Position numbers and translations under genes: made by a program
In this document: piece after piece, positions 34,305 to 41,721 of the stretch
How the letters are laid out: every line of letters starts with the position of its first letter
Position numbering within the stretch: the stretch's first letter is position 1
Notes under the pieces: model-generated
Told to the model about the DNA's origin: nothing
What the model saw: only the letters and a program-made list of their open reading frames with translations
Database searches by the model: none
Assembly: GCA_035649635.1 (NCBI GenBank)
Contig: DASRJE010000015.1
Location: 68,010 to 132,009 of the forward strand
DNA: 64,000 nt
Direction: 5' to 3'
From: Gp6-AA40 sp035649635
GTDB lineage: Bacteria > Acidobacteriota > Vicinamibacteria > Vicinamibacterales > UBA2999

Positions 34305-35468
34305 TTAGGCTGCTTTTTTTTCCACCAGACGCGCGAGCGCCGTGTCCAGCGTTTCGTCCTTGGCAGGCGGGGCGGCGCCGAATTCCACGTCGGGCTGTCG
34401 CACCTGGACGTCGGGAGTCAGCCCGCGCTCGTGGATGCCGGCGTTGGCAGGGGTCAGATAACGCATCGATGAGAGCAGCAGCCCGCTGCCGTCGGGAAGT
34501 TTAACCAGCTGCTGTCGTGCCGCGCGCCCAAGCGTCCGTTCGCCCACCAGTTCGGCGCGGCCGTTGCCGCTGAGCGCGGCTGCGAACAGTTCCGCCGCTG
34601 CGGCGGTTCCCTGATCGACGAGCAGAATGACAGGAGCTCCGATCGATCCATCGTTGGCGGATGCCGTGATGGTCTCGCGTTGCGATTTGGTTTGACGGAT
34701 GGCCAGCGTGCCGCTCGGCACGAACAGGCGTGCGGCGGCAATCCCGTTATCGATGTCGCCGGCAGCAGTGCCGCGCAGATCCACGACGAACTTCGTCGCG
34801 CCGGCCTTGGTGAGCGCACCCACGGCCTGCGTCAGCTTTGCCGGTACGTCCTTGCTGAATTCCGCGACGCGAACGTACCCCGTCGACCCATTCGCCATTT
34901 TCGTTGTGATCTCGGCCGCCATCGTTCGTTCGCGAACGAGCGACAACTCGTGCGGATCTGCCGCGTTGTTGCGAATGACGAGCAAGGCGACCTTCGAGCC
35001 CGGCGCGCCGCGCAGCAGGCGCATTCCCTCGTAGGCCGACATGTCACGCGTGGCTCGACCATCGATGGCGCGGATGTAATCACCGGTTCGAAGTCCGGCG
35101 CGAGCCGCCGGTGATCCGTCGCGCGCAGACACGACGCGCAGATAGTACTGACGCGTCAGCTCGACGCCGATGTCAGCCGCTCCAGGGGTGGCGTTCTGTT
35201 CAACGGCTTTGACCAATTCCGGCGTGAGATAGGCACTGTCGGGATCCAGCGCGTCCGACAGTCCGCGCATCGCGCCTCGCATGGCCTGCTGGATGTTCAC
35301 TTCCTCCACGTAGTTGTTCACGACGTGCGACACCACATCGTCGAACACCCGCAGATGTTGGTAAGTGTCGTCCTTTCCACGTGCCTGGCCGAGATAGCCG
35401 CCGATGATGGCGAACGCGATGAGGGGAATCGAAACGGCCAGAATCCAGAGGCGAGTGCGTGAGGTCAT
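34305..35468 (-). CDS. CtpA-like S41 protein with PDZ domain, catalytic triad lost
   Basis: 387 residues. N-terminal signal/anchor (LWILAVSIPLIAFAIIGGYL), PDZ domain (about 95-175; AARAGLRTGDYIRAIDGRAT), then the S41 fold. In active Tsp/CtpA the Ser lies in SASASE and the Lys in FGKG. Here the aligned stretch is VDQGTAAAAELFAAAL, putting Ala290 at the nucleophile; the third catalytic position is Gly301; and TLGRAARQQ puts Arg315 at the Lys. The frame is full length and otherwise well conserved, so it is a pseudoprotease, not a decayed gene. Second in an operon-like pair after the EnvC-like gene, where active CtpA homologues normally occur. Confidence 0.85.
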   Translation of the reverse strand: MTSRTRLWILAVSIPLIAFAIIGGYLGQARGKDDTYQHLRVFDDVVSHVVNNYVEEVNIQQAMRGAMRGLSDALDPDSAYLTPELVKAVEQNATPGAADIGVELTRQYYLRVVSARDGSPAARAGLRTGDYIRAIDGRATRDMSAYEGMRLLRGAPGSKVALLVIRNNAADPHELSLVRERTMAAEITTKMANGSTGYVRVAEFSKDVPAKLTQAVGALTKAGATKFVVDLRGTAAGDIDNGIAAARLFVPSGTLAIRQTKSQRETITASANDGSIGAPVILLVDQGTAAAAELFAAALSGNGRAELVGERTLGRAARQQLVKLPDGSGLLLSSMRYLTPANAGIHERGLTPDVQVRQPDVEFGAAPPAKDETLDTALARLVEKKAA

Positions 35469-35495
35469 GACGGATAGACCGCCTTCTTTCGTAGT

Positions 35496-35590
35496 GTCCG
35501 GCGAGCAGCCGGACCGTGCTCATTACTAGACATCTCCAAAGGCTGACATCGCAACGAGTGAAGCTAGTTTACCCCCGCCTTTGGAGATGT
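35496..35590. repeat. GTCCGGC hairpin (family A) plus a 14-bp inverted repeat
   Basis: GTCCGGC-GAGCA-GCCGGAC (35496-35514) matches the core of the element at 19404-19421. Next to it ACATCTCCAAAGGC (35530-35543) and GCCTTTGGAGATGT (35577-35590) form a perfect 14-bp inverted repeat around 33 nt. Both lie in the 182-nt gap between the EnvC-like stop and the CtpA-like start. They may uncouple the two genes or be mobile-repeat debris. Confidence 0.7.
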
Positions 35591-35650
35591 TTCGCCCCGC
35601 GGAGCGGGGCAAAGCCAACGCTGCGGCAGTGAAGCGGTAGACACCCGGCT

Positions 35651-36787
35651 TCACTGCCGTGGCTTCAACCATTGTACGGGATTGACTGAACGGCCGTCGA
35701 TTCGCATTTCAAAATACAGGGTAGGGGGGCCGGCAGGGGCCAAACCGACCCTGCCCACCTCTGCACCAGTCTCTACGGCGTCACCCTGCTTCAGGGCCGT
35801 GGACCCCAGATATCCATAGAGAGAATAGCCGTTGCCGCCGTGGTCGAGTATCACCAGGGTTCCAAAACCTGTGAAAGGACCGGCGTAGCCGACTGACCCA
35901 CCATGAATGGCCCGAACCGGCGTGTCCTCGTCCGCGGCGATCTCGATGCCGTTCCTCACCGCCGTGCCGCCAAGTCGATTCGAAGGCTGCCCGAAGGTGC
36001 CGACCAGGCGTCCCGGGACCGGCCACTCGAGGGCACCCTGAAATGGGCGCAGCGGTACCGGTTCCCCCGCCGGTTTCTCTGTCGAGAGTGAGGTCACCTG
36101 CTGCTGCAGGCGGGTATAAGCGACCTGCAACTCGCCAACATACTGCGCCGTCATATCGCGCCGGGAGTCAATCTGCCGGATGAGCTCGGTCGCGGACGCG
36201 ACAGCGGCGTCGGCCGTCGATTTGGCGCGTCGCGACTCGTTTGTCTTGGCTTGCAGTTCCTTGGCCTTTTGCTCGAACGCGGAGCGCTCTGCCCGCATGG
36301 CCGCAAGCGTTTTCCGATGTTCTTCGATGCGGCGTTCGTTGATGGCCGAGAGCGCACCGATTGCACGCGTCGCGCGAGCGAAGTCTCGAAAGTCGCCGGC
36401 GCCGAACAGCATTCGCGCGTATCCGCTTCGCCCACGCTTGTACACGTCGACCAGTTGTGTCTTGAGATCGGGAAGTTGATTGATGCGTTGCACCTCCAGA
36501 TCGGACAAGTGCGTCGTCGTGTCCTGGAGCGCCTTCTCTGCCTCGCTCATCGCCGCTTCGGCCTGCTTGAGTTGTTCGACCTTGATGTCGCGATCGATTT
36601 CGCGCTGCCTCAGATCGCCCAGAAGAGTCCTTGATTCACCCGCGAGGCGCTCAGCCTCTCGTTGTAATGCCCGAATCCGATCTGTAATGCGCTGCGCGTC
36701 GCCCGAGTCCTGAGCGATGAGCGCCGGGGGAATGACGAGCAAAAGAAACGACACACAAAACAGTGGGAGGTTGAAGGCGCGTGGCAT
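35651..36787 (-). CDS. envC: EnvC-like murein hydrolase activator (degenerate LytM)
   Basis: 378 residues. Signal peptide (FCVSFLLLVIPPALIAQ), long coiled coil (about 30-240), and a C-terminal M23/LytM domain (about 260-375). Zinc ligands are missing: NGIEIAAD replaces HxGxDxxA, SLYGYLG lacks the His, and TLYFEMR replaces the HLHFE motif. This is the pattern of EnvC/NlpD, which do not cut peptidoglycan but open the amidases AmiA/B/C at the septum under FtsEX control. No amidase gene is seen in the window. Divergent from ruvX across 33 bp. Confidence 0.87.
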   Translation of the reverse strand: MPRAFNLPLFCVSFLLLVIPPALIAQDSGDAQRITDRIRALQREAERLAGESRTLLGDLRQREIDRDIKVEQLKQAEAAMSEAEKALQDTTTHLSDLEVQRINQLPDLKTQLVDVYKRGRSGYARMLFGAGDFRDFARATRAIGALSAINERRIEEHRKTLAAMRAERSAFEQKAKELQAKTNESRRAKSTADAAVASATELIRQIDSRRDMTAQYVGELQVAYTRLQQQVTSLSTEKPAGEPVPLRPFQGALEWPVPGRLVGTFGQPSNRLGGTAVRNGIEIAADEDTPVRAIHGGSVGYAGPFTGFGTLVILDHGGNGYSLYGYLGSTALKQGDAVETGAEVGRVGLAPAGPPTLYFEMRIDGRSVNPVQWLKPRQ

Positions 36788-36810
36788 TTGAAATGCTACG
36801 AAGTGTAAGA

Positions 36811-36818
36811 ATTATACC
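36811..36818. promoter_or_regulatory. Shared palindromic -10 region between envC-like and ruvX
   Basis: AATTATACC reads TATAAT on the minus strand (36816-36811), 23 nt before the envC-like ATG, and TATACC on the plus strand (36813-36818), 2 nt before the ruvX GTG. With only 33 bp between the divergent genes both promoters must overlap here. Neither gene has a Shine-Dalgarno sequence in this gap. -35 boxes are weak. Confidence 0.45.
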
Positions 36819-36820
36819 GG

Positions 36821-37267
36821 GTGGGTCGCATAGCTGGACTGGACGTGGGGGAGCGGCGAATCGGCGTTGCCGTCAGCGACGCGACGGGAATGCTTGCGCG
36901 CCCGGTCGGCGTCGTCCGAACGTCCGGTCTCGACGGAGATGCACTCGATCGCGCGGCGGCCGAGATTGCCCGGCTGGCCGCAGAAGATGATGGGCTGGTG
37001 GCGTTGGTGGTCGGTCTGCCGCGCCGTCTCGATGGTTCGGCGAACGACATGACCACACGCGTCGAAGCATTTGCACAAACGCTCGGCCGCAGAACGTCCT
37101 TGCCAATCGTGCTGCAGGACGAGAGGCTCACCAGCCTGGAAGCCGAAAGCCGCCTCGCCATTCGCGAAAAAGATTGGCGTGTCCGAAAGGAGCGGCTCGA
37201 TGCCGCGGCTGCGGCCATCATCCTGCAGGACTATCTGGATAGCCAGCCAAGGAGTTCCGCCAGTTGA
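36821..37267 (+). CDS. ruvX: RuvX/YqgF family putative Holliday junction resolvase
   Basis: 148 residues, GTG start (GRIAGLDVGERRIGVAVSD, the RNase-H-fold opening with catalytic Asp). Further motifs VVGLPRRLDGS and LQDERLTSLEAE match the family; the last acidic site lies in RLDAAAAAIILQDYL. YqgF proteins also act in 16S rRNA 3'-end processing, so the cellular role is not settled by sequence. Its stop overlaps the mltG start, an operon common in bacteria. Confidence 0.92.
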   Translation: MGRIAGLDVGERRIGVAVSDATGMLARPVGVVRTSGLDGDALDRAAAEIARLAAEDDGLVALVVGLPRRLDGSANDMTTRVEAFAQTLGRRTSLPIVLQDERLTSLEAESRLAIREKDWRVRKERLDAAAAAIILQDYLDSQPRSSAS

Positions 37268-38316
37268 AGAAGCTGTTCGTCGCGCTCGCGATCCTGGTTC
37301 TCATCGTGGCCTCCGGTGCTGCTGCGGTCGGCTTTTATCTGTGGAACCGAATGCAGGCACCGTACAAGGGCTTCTCGGAGGCTGAGAAGTTCGTCGATAT
37401 CCCCTCGGGCACCGGCACAGCCGGGATCCGTCGCCGCCTTGTGGATGCCGGCGTGGTGTCCGATGAACTGGCGTTCCGGGCCGCGCTTGCGTGGACCGGG
37501 CAGTCACGAGCGCTTCAGGCAGGCGAGTATCGGTTCGATCGGCCGATGAGCGCCATCGAGGTCATCGACAAGATCACCCGCGGCGACGTGTACACACATG
37601 CGATTACGTTCCCCGAAGGTCTGACCATCCGGGAGATGGCGGCGATCTTTCAGTCGCAGGGATTCGGCAAGGCAGACGAGTTCATCAAGGCGGCGCGCGA
37701 CGTCTCTCTCGTGAGCGATCTCGATCCCGCGGCGACGGATCTCGAGGGATATCTGTTTCCTGAGACCTATACGATGCCTCGTGGCGTATCGGCGTCGAAG
37801 GTCATCTCGATGATGGTCGACAGGTTCCGCTCGACCTACACCGACCTCGAACAGAAAAAAAGTGGCGAGTTGGATCTCTCGCTCAGGCAGATCGTAACGC
37901 TGGCGTCACTTGTCGAGAAGGAGACGGGCAAGGCGGATGAGCGTCCGATGGTGGCCGCGGTGTATCGAAATCGTATGACGCGCAAGATGCTGATGCAGGC
38001 GGATCCGACGGTCGTGTACGCGCTGGTGATGGCGGGAACGTACGACGGCAACATCAGGAAGCAGGACCTGGAGTTCGATTCGCCGTATAACACCTACAAG
38101 TACCCAGGGCTCCCGCCGGGACCGATTGCCTCGCCGGGCCGTGCCGCTCTGGCAGCCGCGCTCGCGCCCGCTGATGTGGATTACCTCTATTTCGTCAGTC
38201 GCAACGATGGGTCCCATGCGTTTGCGTCGACCCTGGCTCAGCACAACGCAAACGTCTACGAACACCAGGTGCTGTACTTCCGAAAGCAGCGGGCCGAGCG
38301 CGAGCGTCAGCGGTGA
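37264..38316 (+). CDS. mltG: Endolytic murein transglycosylase MltG
   Basis: 350 residues with a TTG start overlapping the ruvX TGA. N-terminal membrane helix (LFVALAILVLIVASGAAAVG), LysM-like segment (DIPSGTGTAGIRRRLVDAGV), then the YceG domain with catalytic Glu in LASLVEKETG and the motifs ADPTVVYAL, SPYNTYKYPGLPPGPI and LYFVSRNDGSHAF. It cuts nascent glycan strands at the inner membrane and sets their length. Confidence 0.95.
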   Translation: MKKLFVALAILVLIVASGAAAVGFYLWNRMQAPYKGFSEAEKFVDIPSGTGTAGIRRRLVDAGVVSDELAFRAALAWTGQSRALQAGEYRFDRPMSAIEVIDKITRGDVYTHAITFPEGLTIREMAAIFQSQGFGKADEFIKAARDVSLVSDLDPAATDLEGYLFPETYTMPRGVSASKVISMMVDRFRSTYTDLEQKKSGELDLSLRQIVTLASLVEKETGKADERPMVAAVYRNRMTRKMLMQADPTVVYALVMAGTYDGNIRKQDLEFDSPYNTYKYPGLPPGPIASPGRAALAAALAPADVDYLYFVSRNDGSHAFASTLAQHNANVYEHQVLYFRKQRAERERQR

Positions 38317-38359
38317 CGCCGCGAAGCGTGCTCGATGACGCCGGCCGCGAACACGAGCT

Positions 38360-39061
38360 TCAGGTCGTTGCACTCACGCGATGCGCTCGTTCTCGCGCAT
38401 GCCCGTGGGCAGCCACCAGGAGGAAAAGGACCGCCCCACCAATCAGTAGGTCACCCCAGTGGTCAGCCCATGGGTTTCTGGCCATTCGATAGCTCATGTG
38501 CGTGTTGCCGATTCGAATCATCTCGAACGTTGCCACCCACAGGCCAAACAGTACCGACCCGATCGCGGCAGCGCCACACGCCGCGAGCGTGGTCAGAACC
38601 CAGCGGAGCGACGTGGCCTCTGACAGGGCACTGTCGCTGATCCATCGAACAATCGCACTGGCCACTGCGACGTACGGGCCAACGAAAAGCAGCAGAATCA
38701 ACCCATCGACACTTTTCCGTCGATGCAGGAGCGAATCACGTACCTGCGCCCTCGTCACGCCGTGGTGGTTGGCCAACGTGTCGAACGCCATCGCCATACA
38801 CTGCTCGCGAGTGGCGAGATACGCGTCTCCGCCAGCAAACTGTCCGGACCGCTTTCCACGATGAATATCGGCGTATCGCACGGCCAGGTCTTCCGCCCGG
38901 AGTGCTTCCCCCATGAGATGCAGCTGGGCGCTTCGCTTCGAGAGATCTAGCGGGGACGCGTCATCGCTTGGCTGCCAGTCGCAGATTCGGCCCGTTCCCA
39001 CTTTGCTGCATCCAGCCAGACCGATTACCGGAAGGATCGAGAGCAGGAGCAGTGCCTTCAT
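38360..39061 (-). CDS. Predicted lipoprotein with membrane segments, unknown function
   Basis: 233 residues. Begins MKALLLLSILPVIGLAGCSK, a clear lipobox with Cys18. A Cys pair and DYADIHRGKRSG-like region occupy about 25-90; three hydrophobic segments follow (about 125-140, 155-180, 205-220). Mixed lipoprotein and polytopic character is unusual. No family recognised. It is transcribed away from the attC-like site at 39076. Confidence 0.6.
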   Translation of the reverse strand: MKALLLLSILPVIGLAGCSKVGTGRICDWQPSDDASPLDLSKRSAQLHLMGEALRAEDLAVRYADIHRGKRSGQFAGGDAYLATREQCMAMAFDTLANHHGVTRAQVRDSLLHRRKSVDGLILLLFVGPYVAVASAIVRWISDSALSEATSLRWVLTTLAACGAAAIGSVLFGLWVATFEMIRIGNTHMSYRMARNPWADHWGDLLIGGAVLFLLVAAHGHARERAHRVSATT

Positions 39062-39075
39062 CTTGTCGTTCAGTG

Positions 39076-39177
39076 GTCTAACGACCTGCCGCTCAGCCGC
39101 GAGCGGCGTTCACTGCCGTTGCGAATTACCTCGTCAAATCGGCGCCGCTCGGCGGCTGCAGATGCGGCATGTTAGGC
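39076..39177. repeat. attC-like recombination site 1
   Basis: 102 bp bounded by GTCTAAC (39076-39082) and GTTAGGC (39171-39177), which fit the integron RYYYAAC and GTTRRRY boxes and pair with one mismatch. The interior is GC-rich and imperfectly self-complementary (GCCGCTC..GAGCGGC). On the minus strand the stop codon of the methyltransferase remnant lies inside GCCTAAC, as in integron cassettes. No integrase gene is in the window. Confidence 0.5.
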
Positions 39178-39466
39178 GCCACGCCGGTTCGCGCCAATTC
39201 TAGGCAAGAAGCGCCCGGTCCGTTCCAAGTACGTTCGATAGCTGTCTCCAAATCGAACCAGCAGGTTCTCCTCTTCGGTCCGCGTTCGGATCATGAGCAG
39301 ACAAAAGATCACCACGCCGGTCACGAAGAGGAAGCCACAACCAACGTTTCCCGTTGCATTACGCCAGCGGAGCGGCTAATGCTCCGGTAGGGACGACGGC
39401 CAAGAGAGATAAACCGATTGCTTTGCCGAAACCAAATCGTATCTTCGACCACGAGATGTCGGCCAT
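39172..39466 (-). pseudogene. Isoprenylcysteine methyltransferase-like fragment, frameshifted
   Basis: The ATG at 39466 opens MADISWSKIRFGFGKAI and reaches a stop after GALAAPLA. One base out of frame the sequence continues RNATGNVGCGFLFVTGVVIF and ends with the family C-terminus, EEENLLVRFGDSYRTYLERT and GRFLPRIGANRRGA. With the shift repaired it is about 95 residues with two membrane helices, half the usual ICMT/PEMT length. Either a frameshifted short cassette gene or a deletion remnant. Its stop is in the R box of the attC-like site. Confidence 0.6.
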
Positions 39467-39487
39467 TTTGAGGAGACCTGCTCGAAC

Positions 39488-39922
39488 GTGACCCCCTTGA
39501 GAATTGCCAGAACGTCCTTGGTCCTGCTGGGCGGACTCTATGTAGTTGGTGGTCTTGCGGCCGTGGCAACCTTCGTTCAAATGCGGGCCGGGTCCGCAGA
39601 GCTGGCCGTCTGGTTCGCGTCCAACGGAATGCCGCCGCCGACACGTTTTCTCGTCATCGGGCTCGTCTACTGCGCTGTTGGGTTGACCAGTGTGAGCGCC
39701 GCGAGAGTTCTGCGCAGGAACAACTTACGTGGTCTTCTACTGGCGAGCTTTTCTATCGTTCTTGTTACATTGGATGTCTTTGTCGACCTATACCGCAGAC
39801 GAATCACTGGTTTCGATTGGGCGGATGTTGTCGGCACCGGGTTGACGTGCGTGCTGTTGCTCCTGACAGCGGTCTGCCTGGTTCAGAGTCGTCGTCGTGT
39901 TAATCAGACAATGACGGCCTAA
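39488..39922 (+). CDS. Four-helix membrane protein, cassette-like gene
   Basis: 144 residues, GTG start. Four hydrophobic helices (SLVLLGGLYVVGGLAAVATF, FLVIGLVYCAVGLTSVSA, LLLASFSIVLVTLDVFV, GTGLTCVLLLLTAVCLV). The codons are less GC-biased than in flanking core genes. The stop TAA is part of GCCTAAC, the R box of the next attC-like site. No family recognised. Confidence 0.65.
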   Translation: MTPLRIARTSLVLLGGLYVVGGLAAVATFVQMRAGSAELAVWFASNGMPPPTRFLVIGLVYCAVGLTSVSAARVLRRNNLRGLLLASFSIVLVTLDVFVDLYRRRITGFDWADVVGTGLTCVLLLLTAVCLVQSRRRVNQTMTA

Positions 39923-39985
39923 CACGCAAGTGGAACCGACGCGCGCTGGCTCGTGACCGCGCGCGGCTCATTTCGAGCGTTTGGC
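39917..39985 (+). repeat. attC-like recombination site 2
   Basis: 69 bp from GCCTAAC (39917-39923) to GTTTGGC (39979-39985). The boxes pair except at one position. The interior forms an imperfect hairpin, CCGACGCGCGC against GCGCGCGGCTC, with unpaired bases on one side as in folded attC sites. Located directly after one small gene and before the next. Confidence 0.5.
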
Positions 39986-40005
39986 AGCAACAGGAGAATT
40001 GTGGC

Positions 40006-40527
40006 GTGAAGGCATCAGTCTTCATTGGCACCAGCCTCGATGGGTTCATTGCCCGAGAGAATGGTGACCTCGATTTCCTACCGCCGGGGGGCGGGGAACC
40101 ACATGGCTACGATGAGTTCATGGCCACGGTGGATGCCTTGGTCATTGGCCGCAAGACATTCGAAACGGTCTTGACGTTCGATGCCTGGCCCTATGGTGAG
40201 AAGCTCGTAATCGTGCTCAGCACCCGTCCGCTCGCCCCTGCGCCTAACGGAGCGGTTGTCGAGCGTATGTCCGGGCCACCGGCTGCCATCGTGTCGCAGC
40301 TTGCGGCTCGCGGGATCCGCCACGCATACGTGGATGGCGGGATCACCATCCAGAGGTTTCTGGAGGCTGGGCTCATCCAGCGGCTCATCATCACTCGCGT
40401 TCCGGTGCTGATCGGTGCTGGAATTCCGCTCTTTGGCCCACTACAGCGGGATATAGCCCTAACGCATGTGGCAACGCGCCATTACGCCAGCGGTCTTGTC
40501 CAGAGTGAATATGTAGTAGCCGCCTAA
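40006..40527 (+). CDS. RibD-C/dihydrofolate reductase-like protein, cassette-like gene
   Basis: 173 residues, GTG start with AGGAG upstream. RibD C-terminal/YyaP-like DHFR fold: KASVFIGTSLDGFIARENGD, ALVIGRKTFETVLTF, AYVDGGITIQRFLEAGLI and LIITRVPVLIGAGIPLFGPL. The family uses NADPH on pterin or pyrimidine-type substrates; the true substrate of this branch is unknown, and members are common in integron cassettes and plasmids. The stop TAA lies in GCCTAAC. Confidence 0.85.
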   Translation: MKASVFIGTSLDGFIARENGDLDFLPPGGGEPHGYDEFMATVDALVIGRKTFETVLTFDAWPYGEKLVIVLSTRPLAPAPNGAVVERMSGPPAAIVSQLAARGIRHAYVDGGITIQRFLEAGLIQRLIITRVPVLIGAGIPLFGPLQRDIALTHVATRHYASGLVQSEYVVAA

Positions 40528-40618
40528 CGCCGCGGCAGCCGACGAGCGGAGTCGGTCCGCCCGGGCGAGTCGCGATTGGAATGAGCGCTGGTCGCGGTTG
40601 AGCGGCATGGCGTTCGGC
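40522..40618 (+). repeat. attC-like recombination site 3
   Basis: Starts with GCCTAAC (40522-40528). Two candidate closing boxes exist, GTTGAGC (40597-40603, full GTTRRRY match) and GTTCGGC (40612-40618). Inside, GCCGAC-GAGCGGA-GTCGGTC forms a hairpin. Repeats the gene-stop-in-box arrangement of the other two sites. Confidence 0.5.
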
Positions 40619-40637
40619 CGGTACAACCACGTTGTCC

Positions 40638-41090
40638 ATGAGAGCGCGAAGACTTATCGCGATACCGTTGGCGTTGGCGGCGGTCAGCAGCTGTCTTTCC
40701 AGCGAACCATTGCCACCGGTGGCGAGCGCGCCGGTTTCAGAAGTATCGATTCAAGAACTGTTGGCGGCACCGGACAAATTCAATGGAGCGCGCGTGCGTG
40801 TCATCGCCCCTTGTCACATCGAGTTCGAAGGAAGCGCACTCTATGCGACGGAAGAGGCACAGGAGGCGCGCGCCGCACCTCAGGCGGTCTGGTTGCAGTT
40901 GAACTGGCCGCTATTGCCAGAACGTCGAGCGCTGAACGGCAAGTATGTTTTGGTCGAGGGCCGGTTCGTTTCTGCCTTGGAAGGACACGAAGGCGTGTTT
41001 CAGGGAGCCATCGTCGATGTCACGAGCCTCGAGGCGTCATCGTCTCAGGCCCAGGAAGAGTTGATGCGGCGAATCCAGAAAGGTCTTTAG
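40638..41090 (+). CDS. Small predicted lipoprotein, unknown function
   Basis: About 150 residues. ATG 40638 is preferred to TTG 40632. Signal with lipobox (LALAAVSSC), then a single domain (SIQELLAAPDKFNGARVRVI, VEGRFVSALEGHEGVFQGAI) that resembles OB-like 'DKFNGKxVxVxG' domains found in small exported proteins. Follows the third attC-like site and may be the next cassette gene, though no attC closes it. Confidence 0.6.
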   Translation: MRARRLIAIPLALAAVSSCLSSEPLPPVASAPVSEVSIQELLAAPDKFNGARVRVIAPCHIEFEGSALYATEEAQEARAAPQAVWLQLNWPLLPERRALNGKYVLVEGRFVSALEGHEGVFQGAIVDVTSLEASSSQAQEELMRRIQKGL

Positions 41091-41109
41091 TTAGGCTGAT
41101 CCGTCGAAG

Positions 41110-41610
41110 ATGGTCACGGAATTCAACGGCCCCGCGCAAGAACTGATACGAGGTGTGCTCGCCGACCATCCTCAGTGGCGGGGATACGCCCAGGCCTATG
41201 GACCGACCGACGATGCGGATGCGGAAGAAGGTAGTGTGAGATTCGTCGTGCCGAGTCCTTGCGACCCGACACACCGTTTAGAGCTTGCCTTGCGCGGCAG
41301 CACGATCGAAGTCGCGTACGATTGCGGGATAGCAGGCATCCGGGCAGAACAACAGTTTATTCCTTCGGCGACAGCGACGCCAGGCGACCTCGTCACTGCA
41401 GTAAGGCAGTTTGTGCGTGACCTGTGCTCCGGCGAGGTCGTCGTGGTTCGCGAGCGACTTGGCGTCGTGGCACGTTCCATTCGTCGAGACGGTGCCGAAG
41501 AGCTCGCATGGTTTCGATCCCGTGAAGAAGCCGAGGCGCTTAAGCCCGGTCGATATTCAGCGATTCATTCGTGGTCCGCGACTCGGGACAACGCAGACGG
41601 GCCAGCCTGA
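41110..41610 (+). CDS. Hypothetical cytoplasmic protein
   Basis: 166 residues with no signal or membrane segment. Mixed alpha/beta composition (FVVPSPCDPTHRLELALRG, EVAYDCGIAGIRAEQQF, ELAWFRSREEAEALKPGRYS). Family not recognised. It follows the lipoprotein gene by 19 nt. The end of the frame (WSATRDNADGPA) may run past the natural C-terminus. Confidence 0.5.
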   Translation: MVTEFNGPAQELIRGVLADHPQWRGYAQAYGPTDDADAEEGSVRFVVPSPCDPTHRLELALRGSTIEVAYDCGIAGIRAEQQFIPSATATPGDLVTAVRQFVRDLCSGEVVVVRERLGVVARSIRRDGAEELAWFRSREEAEALKPGRYSAIHSWSATRDNADGPA

Positions 41611-41721
41611 CATCCAATTGGAGCCGGCGCGCCCATCGTGCCCTACAATCATGCGCTTCAGTCGGCAGGTTGAGTCACTGATGGGCTTGGACTAGACTCC
41701 ACCATCTCACCGAAACCTTCC

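Noticed and set aside
34305..35468. Thr288 serving as nucleophile in the CtpA-like protein
   Set aside because: By spacing to the catalytic Asp and Lys in Tsp the nucleophile position is Ala290, and the Lys is also lost (Arg315).
35651..36787. EnvC-like protein as an active M23 endopeptidase
   Set aside because: The zinc-binding His and Asp residues are replaced, so only an activator role fits.
41090..41096. A fourth attC box (GTTAGGC) at the end of the 40638-41090 gene
   Set aside because: No RYYYAAC partner or palindromic interior is found within about 120 bp on either side.
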